Source of the DNA: Holacanthus passer
Lineage: Eukaryota > Chordata > Actinopteri > Pomacanthidae
Assembly: GCA_025331565.1 (NCBI GenBank)
Contig: JAFREQ010000079.1
Location: 372,001-436,000 of the forward strand
Reading direction: 5' to 3'
DNA length: 64,000 bases
The translations under genes and the position numbers were made by a program. A model generated the notes under the pieces. It ran no database searches, was not told where the DNA came from, and saw only the letters and a list, made by a program, of their open reading frames with translations. Of this stretch, positions 13,373-26,312 are shown piece after piece; within the stretch, counting starts at the first letter, position 1; each line of letters starts with the position of its first letter.

Positions 13373-13954
13373 AGGAGCATTTAAGTCCTCTGGTTCAGAG
13401 AGGAGAGGTGGAGGAGGGGGAAGAATCAGTGGGAACTCAAACGATCGATCCTGTCCTCCATCACTCTCCTCATTCTCGGTGACATTTGTTGAAAACCTCT
13501 CGAGGACGAGCTCTACAGCTGTACATGCCTATTCAATTAAGATGCCTGCCTGATCTTTCATCCGCCTCTGTTATTCCTTTAACATACCCTGCCCTCATCT
13601 CTCCATCCCTGCATCTTCCCTGTTCGACTCTCTCAGTCCCACGAACTGAACTCAGGAACTGAAGGTCCCTTTTGTGCATTGATGTTTGTATTTCTACTGC
13701 ATCTGAAGAAACTGTGAATATTAGGTAAAATATATCATTTTTTCTATCAAAAGTCAACAAAACCTGTTCATAATATTACAATTTTCTCTTGGTGGCACTG
13801 ATGTCTGAATGGGTGCTGTAAAAGAGACCTGCAGGAATAGAAACAGAAAACAGAGATACCCATTTCGAATTGGGTGACTTTTGATTTTTACATTATGGTT
13901 TGTGTGTGAAGTACATACATGTGATACAAAGTGTTAATAAGTCAGAGGATCTTT

Positions 13955-14090
13955 GACCCAGATTAGTTGTTTCCCCCTTGAACTTATTATGCTAAGCTAG
14001 GCTAATCACCTCCCTCCTCCAGCTCTGTCCTTATCAAAGACATGAGAGTGTTTTTTCACTCTTGCCAAACAAAATGTTAAACTTTCCATC
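13955..14090 (+). repeat. Decayed copy of the GCTAAGCTAAG repeat family
   Basis: GTTTCCCCCTTGAACTTATT is followed by ATGCTAAGCTAGGCTAATC and, after a gap, ACATGAGAGTG and AAAATGTTAAAC. The same order of motifs recurs at 49770-49945 and 62285-62470, and inverted at 61670-61805. Confidence 0.55.
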
Positions 14091-14429
14091 TTTTGAACAA
14101 CAATATTACAAGATAATCCTGTTCCTCGTCCTACTTTTAATACCAATGGCATTCAATGCATGCTTGTATAACTTGCAGCAACCTTGAGGTTTATACTGAA
14201 CTAGTTAGTGATGGTCAGTCCTGCAAACCATCAGGAATTAATACCCCAGAGGAGAGACTATATATAGCTCCTGAGTTCCTGAAAGGCCTCCTGTGTGGAA
14301 TCAGCCTCTTATTGTCTCAGTTACAGCATTAGGAACCTGCTCTTTTCTGCATAAATTTCTCCTCATGGTACTCGAGCAGCCTCCCACCCATCGAGCAAGT
14401 TAAAGCACGCACTAAGAAGTTTTTTGCAA

Positions 14430-14970
14430 ATTCTGTCTGACCCAGGTCTGACTCCTTTCCATATTCATCCCCCTCCCCTGCTGCTCGGGCTAATCCCTCT
14501 TTACAGTATGCGTCTTCTTCCTTCCTCACTTGTTCGTCGAGTTCCCTCTTTGCCCACCCTGCGTGACCGTGTAATTCAGCCTGAACAATACGCCGCTGCC
14601 TCCTGCAGCCGTTGTTCCTCCACTCCTCTGCTTTTCCCCATGTCCCCCCCACTGTGTTTGTCACGAACACAGTGTGTCAGGGCCCGAGGAAAAAGGATGG
14701 GGGGACGCAGCAGGACGCCTTAACAAGGTGTGGCAGGGACAATCATGGGGGATATGGTTTGCCTCGTCCAGCGAGCTTTTCCATCCTCATCCCCCCCTGT
14801 CTCATTTTTCCCACTGCTTCCTCCTCCTCCACTCTCTCATTTCATGTATATCTTCCACCCTCCTCCATATCTCTTTCTCTCCAGGCCACCCTCATCACAT
14901 CCTCTACTTCAGCAAATGCTTCTGCTTTCATTTACTTTATTTTCCTGTCCACCCCCCATCGGTGACATCG
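14430..14970 (+). repeat. Pyrimidine-rich tract
   Basis: Most of this stretch is C and T on the plus strand, broken by a GC-mixed part around 14670-14780. Open frames through it (up to 193 codons in one frame at 14730-15311) are Ser/Pro/Phe/Leu-rich artefacts of composition. Confidence 0.7.
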
Positions 14971-15524
14971 TTATTTTTAGACACTCTTGGCAGTGTGTAG
15001 CTATGTTTGTGTGTGTGTGGGTTCGGGATGCTGACCTGATTTCCCAGTTATCTACATGCCAACTTCATTCCCGCCATCTCCTTCAAGTGCGGCCCCCTGA
15101 CAGGGGAATAACACCTGTTCACAGCCCCCAGGTGTGCCGGCCGGGCGGTAAACAGAGGCGGAACAGGGAGGGGGGAAATAAGAGGAAGGAGGAAAGTGGT
15201 TGGGAGGAGAAGACGAGGAAATCGGCCTTCTCCAGCTGCCCCAGCCCCCCACAGCGAAACCTGCCACTCAGCTGGAGATGGCTCATTCAGTGTGCATGCT
15301 TCAGGGATTAACCTCTATCAAAAAGGGGTCAATGTCGGAGCCACTGGAACAACGACAAGAGTCGGAAATAAAGGTGTGGAATTGGGTTTATTCCTGACTG
15401 ATAGTGCGTCCGCTGCTTCGGTCAAAGTCACAAGGCAAAAATTGTCTGTTTTCAAGACTAAAATTCATAAATAGACAATTTCAAACTGCTATGTAAAAGG
15501 CCCTTCACACACATAGTCATTCCC

Positions 15525-15930
15525 AGGATGGCAACGCCAGTCAGTTGGTTGGACCACCATTTTGGTCCAGACAGAATCAGACAGAAACTTGGTACCCAGA
15601 GGATGAATCCAGATTTCAGTGATTCTCTGACTTCTAGGGCCACACATTTTGGGTTTTTAGGGGAAAGTCTCGACATCTATTTGATGGATTACCATTTGGT
15701 TCAGACATTCATGTCCCCTTCAGGGTTAAATGAAATAACTGTGATGATCCCTTAACTTTTCATCTAGCGCAGTCATCATGTCAAATTTGTCAAACCTGGT
15801 TTATGAAATACTTGCAAAACTAGCTGCACTTTGTTGTCAGTACTAGGTAAAAATGAGGATTGTCACTGTGAGCATTTTAGCTTAAAACATCACTGTGTCC
15901 AAGTACGGCCTCACAGAGCGGCTAACGTTG
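15525..15930 (+). mobile_element. RTE-like retrotransposon 3' tail, copy 1
   Basis: The sequence carries CAGTCAGTTGGTTGGACCACC, ATTTGGTTCAGACATTCATG, GATCCCTTAACTTTTCATCT and AAATACTTGCAAAACTA. I associate these with the 3' part of a common teleost non-LTR element. Two further copies lie at 44850-45015 (inverted) and 46232-46575. There is no open frame for a reverse transcriptase, so this is a truncated, dead copy. The class assignment is from memory. Confidence 0.55.
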
Positions 15931-16949
15931 ATGCAAAGTCTTAATTAATTATTGCAGTTGCGTTATGGTTAATTTATGCTTAAGACAACTAAAACTGACT
16001 AAAAACCACTCTCATTGTGAATTATGAAGAAAACTAAATGCACAATCAGACACTTGCAATTTTCGAGTGCCAACTCCTCCTGACCTGCATGTCTGTTGTC
16101 AGGATCTGTGCTGAAATCTGTGAGCCCAAAAGAAGACCGGCCTGGGAAATAAACCAGGATTGGAGCAGGCTTTGCATCTTTACTAGTAATTAGTATCAAC
16201 TTTGAAGTATTGTCATGAAATGTGCAAGGACCTCGAGAAAAGGAAGCACAGATGCACCTTTTAAGACTACGACCAGCTGTTCTCGTGACTACCATGTGGA
16301 TGCTTCCGGGTCTATTATCTCATTTAGAAACCTAATCTATAAGGACTTCTCAAATGTACCAGGGGTCCTTTTTGCAGTGACGGTGCTAATCAGTAGCGCA
16401 ACAGAAGAGAAATTAAAAGAAAAGACGTGTTAGACTCATCAGGAGCGATCTTGGATGCCGCCTAGTGTCTCTGACCTCTCATCTCTTTCTCTCAGCACTG
16501 TTTCCTTATCATCATCCCAAACCCCTCTTTACTCAGTCACCAGCTGTTCACACATCCAAACCTCCTCCTCCTCATCTTCCAATCTGCTGGGGAGGTACAC
16601 AGACCGCCTGCCTGCTATATCCGTCTGGCACGCAACGGCCGCTTGGATTTTCCACTCCTCGCACACAGACCCTCATTCATTCAATTTGAGCCAAATCCAC
16701 AGCCAGCCGTCATTAGTTAGTTACTATTAGAGTTATCTGTCTGCCTCGGCGCAGGAAGGCCGCCAGACATAGACTGATGTAAATTAACACAAACAGGGGT
16801 GACACGTGACGAGGAGGGAAAGGAACGACATAGGAACGTGGAGGGCAGGAACGTGGCCTGCAGGGATGAGCTGACTGACATGTTTTAAATGAGTGTCATC
16901 TGATCGGGGCACAGAGTCGTCCTTCAACGTTGTTTCCCTCTTGGACACA

Positions 16950-17100
16950 ACGGCACTATGCATACTGGGCAAACATGTTTAGTCTATTCAGTAAGACTTT
17001 ACAAGCAGCCTGATGGCGACGACCGCGTCTCTGCTGGGAATCAAACCCGGACAATAGCGGCATTGTTACAACACAATACACACTGAGATACACAATCACA
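16950..17100 (-). repeat. Possible tRNA-derived SINE remnant
   Basis: Read on the minus strand, GGGTTTGATTCCCAGCAG is a good polymerase III B-box-like sequence, with a weak A-box-like CTCAGTGTG upstream. No cloverleaf can be drawn, so this is not a working tRNA gene. Confidence 0.3.
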
Positions 17101-18825
17101 TTGGAAAAAACACTATTAGATGGAAGGAAGTCTCATTATTTCTTTACATTACATACGTGTGAGCGAGTTTCTGTTCCCATGTTCTGCTGACACTCGTGCA
17201 GGAGCTGCAGGCAGCTTGAAGGATGTAAATGCTTTCTGCCTTGCTCATGAGCACCTCAGCAGAAGTGGCCACAGTAGGTTTGCAAGGTTAAAAGAAGGTA
17301 AAAAATTATGTTTATGGAACCAAAGAAATCCTGTTTCTTGATTACTTGTATTCACTTTATTTACAATGTTCTGGTCTTAAGATTTTCATCAGGTAAAATC
17401 CAAACAGACAAACCCACCAATCAGAGCTGAACGCAGCACCTCCCAACATCCACACATTACGATCAAAGAGTTCTTTTGAACAAAGCCCTCCTACTGAGCT
17501 CTTCCAGCTGTAAACAAGAATAATATGTGTGGGTTTGGAAATATCAAAAGATTAACTAAATAGATACTCGATCATCCAGGAGAACACTTCCATATTTAAG
17601 GCTGAATTAAACAGAGACAAGCACCATAGAAAAGAGTTGAATGATTAACCAAATATATGCTTATCATAAAACAATAGGGAATATAATTGTCTGATTGGTG
17701 GCTATGTTTACCATCGCTGTTTTCCTATATGAGTATTACCTGATGAGGGTCTGAGGAGTGAGTATAAGTTGACGAACTGACACACCTGTCCAAAAGACAC
17801 TCAGGAGTGGTTAAATCAGTGTGATCTAATTCTACACTGAAAAGGTAGATCAAGTTATTTTGCATTATGTAATTGTTGCATCTTTGTACACGATGTCTAG
17901 AGCTCGTATCTTTGTTAACATAAAATAAAAAATAAAATAAAGTTTGTATTGTTTGTATTACTCAGCTATCTGAGGCCTCAAAGCAATCGAAAACAACAGG
18001 AGTCCACCTTTTCATTATAATTAGAGGAACAGTGACATTAACATTTATGAAGCCTAAACTTTTAAGTATATCCCTGGTTGTGTTTGATGAGCCGTCCAAA
18101 CCGCCCATATTTTGTCTGTCAGTGGAAGACACAGCGATTGACCGGGCCTGGCCTCGACTCTCTCCAATTCCCACTGTGCTGCAGGTTCAGCCAGCCCCGT
18201 CCACACAACGCTGCACATCCACACACGTTTCAGGAGGACGCCTCCACTCATTCATCCAAACACGCCTGGTAATTCTCTCTCTCTCTGCTGCACACACACA
18301 CTCCACATTTCCTATCGTCAATATTCATGTCAGCCTTTTTCAGCCTGAGAAAGCAAAAGAAAAAACCGCTCTGGCATAAATTGTTAATATGACCAACGGG
18401 ATATGAATGAACATTCAGCGGGAGCTTCCCTCTGACAGCTGAACAAACGCTGCTGCCCACATGACCAGGATCCGAGCAAACCGCCACGACCGCATGGACA
18501 CCGGCCCTCTTATCTCTGGCCTCGACCAAACCACCGACACAACGGCACCTGGTGAAAACATTCAGCCGCACCTTCATGAAATAGAAAAGACTTGCATACA
18601 GCGTCAGACACATTATGAGTCACAGTAAAGTAACTTTCCTGTGACTCTCTTCACTTTCTTAATGCCACAGTTTACGATGCTTATTGTGCTCCAGCGTTTT
18701 CATCTTTTATTGCCGCGTGACTCACCGACGTTATGGTTCATGTTCAAGGCAAAGCAAGTCTGTCCGTTCACATGCTGGATGTAAAGGAAGAATTAATCTA
18801 CTTTGAAAGGAAAATCAACCTTAAA

Positions 18826-18880
18826 AGATTAGATAAGATAAGATGTACCTTTATTCGTTCCGCAGTGGGGAAATTTACAA
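18826..18880 (+). mobile_element. Short interspersed repeat with TTTATTCGTTCCGCAGTGGGG signature, copy 1
   Basis: The (AGATA)n-like start, ACCTTTATTC and CAGTGGGGAAATTTAC form a conserved block that recurs in the same orientation at 61609-61655. It resembles the 3' end of a non-LTR element or its SINE partner. The flanks of the two copies are unrelated, as expected for separate insertions. Confidence 0.6.
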
Positions 18881-20473
18881 AACAACCTTGTTTTACTCCA
18901 GCTTTTCTCTCTCAATTCACCTCCCCACAGTCCTCGTCACTGCTAACTCCCTGTTTTGGCCCGAGGAGGTTGAGGAGTATGTGTGTGCGTATATGTCTTT
19001 GTGTATGTGCATGTGTATGTGTGTATGTATCCGTTGCACAAGCTGCTTCTTTTCACGCAACACTGAGGAGCTTCTACCAGGAGGATGTAACACGCTGCAG
19101 AGGATCATGCTATCTCACCCATCCTCTGTGGAGGCGACGTGACCGACCAGGAAGAGCTGTAGTGCAGCAACAAGGATGTGATCCCTCACTGGCTTCCCAC
19201 CCACAACCTCCGAGTCAACACACATGGATAATACGCTTCACAACTCGAAAGCTAGTTTGTTCTGTTCCTGTTTCTCTGACGACATCATGCTAGGTAAAAA
19301 GACATTTGCAGAAAAGTTACAAAGAGAGGAGTCTGACAGCGGAAACATTTTCAGCTCCTGCATGTACTAAAATATCAAAAATAGGTTAAATGCCAAGTTG
19401 TGCTGTCAGCCCTTCAGAATCAAAGAGCAAACGTGTCGTTCAAGACGAGGGAGAGTAGACCGAGATCTTAAATTCTCTGCTGACAGTATCCTCATCAGAC
19501 CAGAAGGCAACGCAGCCACAGTTTGCAGGCCTGGTTTTCAAAATCTAACAATCAGGTGTGGCACGCCAGAGCTTATCGGTCTCCAGACTCATTCTGCTGC
19601 TTCCATTACTACTGCTCTCTCCATCAACATCTGACTCGTATGGAAAAATCAGTCTGGAAAATGAAAGAAATCATTGCAAACTCATTGAAGTGAAGTAGAC
19701 AAGGAGAGCTGATGCAAAGTGGGTACAAATCATAAATTAACCTCATTTCACAGAGCAAATACATGATGTTTTTTCTTCAAAGATGCACTATATCTTGCTG
19801 CTAAAGTCACGCATCACAGTGGGCGGGCCACTCACAAAAACGCATGAAAACAAACCTTATAAACAAAGCAAAATGATCTTTTATTTTTCGCTTCTGACCA
19901 GCAACAAATCTGGCTTGGGACTGCACATCCTGACTCAGAGAGTGACACAAAGTCATGTGACCAACAGCGAAACCGTAAAGAGGAGGAGGAGGGAGATGTC
20001 GGCAGAGAGGAGGAGGAGAAGGGGAGGAGGCGGATGATGTCACCGCCAGTGACTTTTCTATTAACAAACATGAGTAATGGACTACGTATCTGATAATCGG
20101 ACATCTCTGAAAAAATCCTGGCTTAAAAGGAAGCTGTGTGGGTGGAGAGGTTGGAGGGAGGGAGGTGGATGACTGTTTGCCCAAACTGTGTGCAGCCATG
20201 CGAAAGGTGTGCATGCACGATTATATAAGACTGTCTGCTCAGGCCTACGTGTGCACGCACATATCTTATCCACGTGCAGGTACTCGCACACGACGGCCTT
20301 CTTGCTCCTGTGTGTGTGCTCATGCTATATTCACCACATGAAGTCAGCGAGGAGCAGCAGCATTAGAAGGCTCATTAGCATAATGCAGGGAGGGATGCCG
20401 TGTTCTTCGTTTGCTTTTGCCTGATCCTGTCTGATGGTATGTGCCACATACACCCACCCCAACCCCCCCAATC

Positions 20474-20478
<5 letters not shown>

Positions 20479-20506
<28 letters not shown>
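20479..20506 (+). repeat. (CA)14 microsatellite followed by a pyrimidine tract
   Basis: A CA tract is followed by about 130 bases of almost pure C and T (20507-20640). Confidence 0.95.
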
Positions 20507-20639
20507 ACCTCCCACTCTGTCTTCCTTCAAGTCCTATCTCTCCTCTCTCTCTTTTCTTTCCTCTTCCTCCATCACTTCCTTCCTCATATCCTTCCCTCCA
20601 CTTTCATTCCCTCTGTCCTTCTATTCAGTAGCTCTTTGC

Positions 20640-21556
20640 AACCCATGATTGTCAATGATTAATTAAGTCATTTATCAAGCATATATATGCATATAATATT
20701 CCCTGGGTCCAGTTTATTCAATGTGAGGATTTGCTGCTTCTCTCTGCCTTGTTTCACATTAATATTTTTGGATTTTGGACTGTTGGTTGGACACAATATG
20801 CAAATTCAGAGATGTCACCTTGGGCTCTGGGAACTTGTGCTGGACGTTTTTTTTTTTTTCCACATTACATATATTAATGAAAACAAAATATTATTCAAAA
20901 AAAGTTATAGACAGTGTTGGAAGCAGTATTGAGACCTTTCTCTTACAGTAGCAACACCACACTATGAAAATGCTCCATTACAAGTAAAATGGAGGCGTCT
21001 GAAAGCCGAGTGATTACGACATATACCATGTCCATGTTTCTCTTTGTTCCTGCACTTCCTGCCTGCATCTACTAGTAAAAGTAAAAGTCCTGCCTTCATG
21101 ATTTGACTCAAGTAGAAGTACAAAAGTACGAGCAGCAAAATGTATTTAACACATCAAAAATTAAAAGTAGGCGTCAGTCAGGCGTCGGTCAGTGTTAAAT
21201 TATACTACAGGAATATTATGACTGATGCATTAATGTGTAAGCAGCACGTCAAGGAAGCTGGATGAGACGGAGTGAACTTTAACTTCTTTAAATACTGTGG
21301 AACATGTCATGTTTTAGAACTTGATCATATGTTTCTGCGTAAAATCTTCAAAGTAACGCATCAGTCAGATAAATGTGGTGCAGTAAAGAGTGCAGAATTT
21401 CTCCCTGAAATATCTCTACAAAAGAAGTACTCAAATAAAGTACAGGTACCTCAGTACTTCAGTAGTGTACAGCACTGGAGTAAATGTGCTCAGTTACTTT
21501 GCACCACTGTTGACAGATTAATCAATAATGAAAATGATCACTGGTTGCAGCTCTAA
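20640..21556 (+). mobile_element. GCTGCAAC-end element, interrupted by a nested insertion
   Basis: The left part (20640-20912) shows TTTATCAAGC, ATGTGAGGATTTGCTGC, TTTTGGACTGTTGGTTGGAC and GATGTCACCTTGGGCTC. The right part (21510-21556) continues with GACAGATTAATCAATAATG and ends at GGTTGCAGCTCTAA. The order and end match the fuller copy at 42911-43275. The two parts are separated by the element at 20913-21509. Confidence 0.6.
20913..21509 (-). mobile_element. hAT-like non-autonomous transposon with CAGTG ends, 597 bp
   Basis: The ends are CAGTGTTGGAAGC and, inverted, CAGTGGTGCAAAGTAACTGA. The interior has several AAAAGTAC / AGTACTT blocks and TTAAAAGTAGG, typical of a very common fish miniature element. 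It has no open frame. The flanking octamers (GTTATAGA, TTGACAGA) agree at five of eight places, consistent with an old 8-bp target duplication. A second, less complete copy is at 61850-62220 in the opposite orientation. Confidence 0.65.
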
Positions 21557-21751
21557 CCCACCTGCCTCTCTCCCTTCCTTCCTCCCCTCTTGCTTCATCC
21601 AGGGACTCTTTCCTCATCTAATTTCCCTCCTTCCTCCATCGCCTGTCATGACCCATCTTTGTTATTAAAAATTAAAATGTTGTCTGCCTTTTTGCTCTCA
21701 TTAGACAGTACGCAGTGGGAAAAAAAAGACAGAGCGAAGGGAGGGACACGA

Positions 21752-21845
21752 GGTGACAAACAGCTATATGAACCCGATTTAAACCTGCAACATTGCAAAT
21801 ACATGGCACACGCCTCAGTCGGCTGAACTACGAGGACGCCCCGTC
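21752..21845 (-). mobile_element. tRNA-derived SINE head
   Basis: The minus strand reads GGGGCGTCCTCGTAGTTCAG (A-box-like TAGTTCAGCCG), then ATTGCAGGTTTAAATCGGG (B-box-like GGTTTAAATC), spaced like an internal RNA polymerase III promoter. Lower-coordinate sequence would be the SINE body, including a C/T-rich block (about 21560-21660 on the plus strand). The extent of the body is uncertain. Confidence 0.6.
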
Positions 21846-24814
21846 TAATTTCTGTTGCTTCCTCCGCTGCCTTCAGTGGCCTGTCTTCGTTATTAATCTG
21901 ACACTTTCCTTCCCCCTGAGTCAACACTTTCTCCGCTCGATATTGCCTCGCCTCGCAGCCAGACGAGAGCAGGGAAAAACACACGAATGCGCTTTGAATT
22001 TTGACAAAGGATGCCATCTCGGACCACTCACGTCCAAAATATTAGGTCAGTCCTGTTTGAATGAAAGGACAGAACAGAAAGAAAGACAATATTGTCCTAA
22101 ACCAGTGAGAGCAAAGAGAGACCTGGAGGGAACAAAATCACCAAGCAGCACCTCTAAAGCTCAATGATTAACATGTTAACTACGGTCACATGTTCACAGC
22201 AAAGCTAGTATAGTTAACTTAATTAATATAGATGCTTATTCATGTTCTTTCCCAGCAATTATCCTGCTAGTCAACCTGATTCGACCCTGAACTCTGCAGC
22301 CAGACAAAGACCTCAATAAATGAGTAGAGAAGCATGACAAATACAGATGCCTCCATACAGATGTAGTGGATAATGCAATTAAGCAATTAACATCCTGTCA
22401 TGTTCTGTGACATGGACAAAAATGCTGAGCAGGACCAACTGACCTGGATTTTAGATGAAAATGGTGAGAGGAAAGACTCAGCTGGAAATTCCTTTTGAAT
22501 CGAGGTTTGTTATTGGGGTACAGATGGCAGGAGCTTGAGCCCCAAATGAAAATGAATCATACACTCTGGACTTCACAATCAACAGATCTCAACCCGACCG
22601 AACACTTACAAGAGATTTTGTTCTGATGTTAGACAGCGCTCTCCACCACCGTCATTAAAACACCTAACGAGGGATTATCTTTTGAAAAAATGGTGTCAAT
22701 CCTTCAGGAGAGTTCAACAAACAGAAGCTCTACTCGAGGCTCGTGGTAACCAAGTCATTTTGATATGTAACCAATCTGTAGTTGAGCTAGTTGTGTGTTT
22801 TGTATGAGAGAGAAGACAGACAGTGGTAAGAATCTGCCAATTATTAAGATCATTCTGTGGTTATACTGTATTTTGAAACATTAACATCTGATTAATGAGT
22901 GTAAGGCCTTTCTGTATGTGTGCATTTGTGTGGGTGTCTTTGCATTGCTGTGCAACTAAATGTAAAAAGGGCAAGAAGGTTCTGGGATTCAGCTGCTGAG
23001 GAAAGTGTGTGTGTACACATGGCTCAACCATTTATAATACTCACCACCCAAACAGTGTTGAATGTCAGAGGAGGTGTGAAGTGAGAAAGTTAATTAAAGA
23101 GTAGACGGTACAAACGCATGATGCACATACATGCACACACAGAGCAGCATTCCCACACAAGAAAAACACATGTGTAAGGAAGTCGGTATGAAAGGTCACT
23201 GTTGCTTGCATCGCCTTGAGCAACATGTAACGATGTGTCACTGAGCTGTCAGACTAAAAACTACAACCACAGGAAAACCCTCACTGCGGCTGCCTGACAG
23301 TCGTCCAGAAAGACACGGCTGAGCTGCACAACACCTGCACACACACGCATGTAAACACGCTCATGCAGCTTGCACAATGCAAACTCTCATATGCACGACG
23401 CCTCCATCTCCTTTGCATTATACACAAACACAAACCCATCCGCAGCCGCCTGTGACCAAACATCACAGTGGAGCAGCAGAGCCGTCCCTCCATGACGCTC
23501 ACTAACTGGCGGTTTCCCTCGACTCAGCTGCAACAGCGAACATCAACCGCAGCTTCACACAATGACTGAGCCGGATGAAATGACTGTGTGTACAACAGAA
23601 GCCAGGGCAGGACTGCCGTTACCAAAAAGCTGTATCAACAACAGCGTGATAGGTCATCGCTCCGCTGCCTCGCTCTGTAATCCAAGATCAACAATAATAC
23701 TACAGCGCTTTGTCCACGCCTGACGTCGTAATCCCTGGACTGGCGCCAGATGTAATTTCCTGATTGACCTGAGATCGTTATCAGATCTGAGAGCACGAGG
23801 GACACGCATGCAGGGTTTGTACACTGCATAAGGTCAAGACAGCAATGATGGAAGAGGAAGGTTTCCAAGCCAGCAATGCAGAAGTTTGGCAAAGACACAA
23901 TCACTACACAGGCCGGGGTTTTAAACCAGCAGATCTGAATCAACTTAAACAGACAAATTAGAAACCTGAATTAATGTGACCCGATCCATTGCAGCACAAC
24001 CCACGCTATCTGCATTCAAATAGAGATCAGGTTCCCTTCTTAATAGTGAACTAATATGGAATAACATTATGTTAAACTGTTATCGAAGTTCATGATAGAA
24101 GCAGGTTATATAGCTGGTGCATATTTTTAATCAGTCCCACCTTTTTCAGTACGTTATCTTGAGCTGCTCCAAAAACCTCGACCATTGTTTCAACCATTGT
24201 TTGCATTGCTGATGACCTTTAATGCAACCACACTAAAAGTAGAGATCACTATGTCTAGAACAGCTTATAAAAACTGAACACATGTATGAACTTATATTTC
24301 TGAGCAAAGCAGATTTTCCCATCTTCCTCATACTGTAGACCTTGCAGGTACAGCATCGTATGGAGGCCAGCAGGAAGCGGAGGATTCCCTCTGCGCTCCG
24401 GTAGCGTTCGGCCGGACCCGACAGCCACTGAGGAAGTGAAGTGAAACACTCCCCGAGGTGCCGACACATTTCTGTCTCAGATCTGTGAGGTGCCGGACAA
24501 AAGCACACGCAACTGCACTTGTAACTGCGAACATGAACGTACTCGGACATCGACACACACATTCGTGCAAACTCACTCATGTAGATACCTGCAACTACAC
24601 ACGGGGGGATATTTAATGTCTGCACACACACACACTTCTGGGAGCAGGTTTAGTTTTAGTACAACAGGTACTAACAAAATATGTCTTTTAAAATATAGCT
24701 GCAAATTCATCACCCAAATGTTTTCCAATTTCGTATTTTCAGCCTGTGTTGGAAGGCAGGTAAAAATTTATCTATTTGTACTAGTTGCAACCTGCAAATA
24801 CATTTTCAAGAATT
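21846..24814. other. Intronic sequence with no recognised gene
   Basis: No exon or clear mobile element is recognised. Interrupted CA-rich stretches occur near 23100-23170 and 23330-23450. Confidence 0.4.
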
Positions 24815-24965
24815 TTCATTAATCCCCAGATGAAAATAGTCCCCAATAAATGTACTATTTACTCCCATTGAAGTAAACTAAAAACTACAGTTCCCAGCAG
24901 TTTTTGGAAATTCCTGAGCCTCTTCAAAAGATCAAATTATATATTTGTGACTTATGATTTCAGAT
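24815..24965 (+). repeat. Dispersed repeat with TTAATCCCCAGATGAAAATAG start, copy 1
   Basis: Blocks ATTAATCC.CAGATGAAAATAGTCCCCAA, AGTTTTTGGAAATT and ATTTGTGACTTAT are shared in order with 28458-28615. The divergence between the copies suggests age. I do not know the class. Confidence 0.6.
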
Positions 24966-25029
24966 TGACTTCTTCAGTAGAAACCAGTGGGCTTGGCGTT
25001 GGAATCCACCTGCGAATCTGTGCAAAGTT

Positions 25030-25450
25030 GACTTCCTGTTTTATTTTCAAAGACTAACACTTCCTGTCATTTCACTTCCTGCCCTCCTGTGTTTCCCGCC
25101 TCCTTGATTATCACCACCTGCTCTCATCACTCACCTGCCCATTGGCCATTGCTCCTCATATTTCCCTGTTCTCCTGCCAGATTGTGTTCGTTCATCATCG
25201 TGTTTTCATCGCTTTCCATTTTTCCTCACGATTATTTTTGCTTTGTTTGTTCATTGTTGGACTTTTGCCTGCTCCCCTGCCTGGATTTCTTTGCCTCGTT
25301 CGGACTGATCTCCTCTGTACGACTGCCCACTTCTTCAGCAAAGACTTTCCCTTTTTGAACTTTACCTCACCTCCTGTGACTTTCTCTGCACTCGAGTCTC
25401 TGCATTGCCCAGAACTGTTACAACAGACAGGCCGGGGAAGCCGGAAAGAA
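25030..25450 (+). repeat. Dispersed repeat with CACTTCCTG / GTGTTTCCCGCC signature, copy 1
   Basis: CTTCCTGTTTTATTTTCAAAG, CCTGTGTTTCCCGCC and a T-rich run with CTTTTGCCTGCTCCC and CTGGATTTCTTTGCC match, as reverse complement, the block at 28720-29080. I have seen this pattern in fish LTR- or LINE-associated sequence and cannot choose between them. Confidence 0.5.
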
Positions 25451-26312
25451 TTGAGAGATGGATTTACGCATTGCTGGTTTTGGTCTTTTCATGGGATTTG
25501 CTGACTATATCAAATATATATATAATATTGCCAGACCGCTCCTCTGGCTGAGGAAACTGCTTATTTAGAAACCTGGCTTGGACGGTGGAGGAGCAGGGTG
25601 AAGGATCAACAAGATCACAGGTAAATCAGAGCCACAACAACTCCGACGAGCACAGACCTCTCTGGATACGCTGCGATCACATGTCAAGATATCTTTTATT
25701 ACCGAATGCAACCGGTATGTAATTTAGCTGTTTTAAATAGCTGCACATCAGCATCTGCTCACAACGTTTCCCCAACGACAGCTCTCGAGTTCCTCCATGC
25801 GAGATACCGGCACTACTGTGTGTCAAGCAAAAGTAATTAGAGGTGATAGCGTAAGCGATTTTTCACAGAGGTAGTAGGACGCTGTACATACAGTCGACAC
25901 CATTTGCTTTTTGATGACTCCTCAGATGTGGCGTTCGGCTTGTGTAGCACATCAAACATACAGTACAGCACGTGTCGGCTGTTTCCGAGGCGGACGTTAA
26001 TCCACCGGGAGGCTGTTTATGACTGAAGCTGTGATTTTCCGTATGTAACGGGAGAAAGGCCCGAGCCGGTTATTCCCAGCGCCTTGGCAGCGGTATTCCA
26101 CGAGCCCACTCCGCACTGATCCCACTAAGTAATCCTGACGTGTCATCTATTCTCAAATTGCCTTGAAGAATGGGCCAAGACGGAGAGAGAGGAAGGAAAA
26201 AGAGGGGCTAAACAAGAGTGTGGAGCTGAGCCCACTTGGGAATGTGAGTGTTTAAAAGCAGCGAGGACGCCTGTCTGAGAGGATCCCTGCTCTCTTCTTC
26301 TGGAGAGACGAG

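Noticed and set aside
14730..15311. Plus-strand open frame of 193 codons
   Set aside because: The translation is dominated by Ser, Pro, Phe and Leu from a pyrimidine tract, then turns into Lys/Arg/Glu from purine-rich sequence. This is a composition artefact.
16950..17100. A tRNA gene on the minus strand
   Set aside because: Only a B-box-like sequence is convincing. No cloverleaf or anticodon arm can be drawn; at most it is a SINE remnant.
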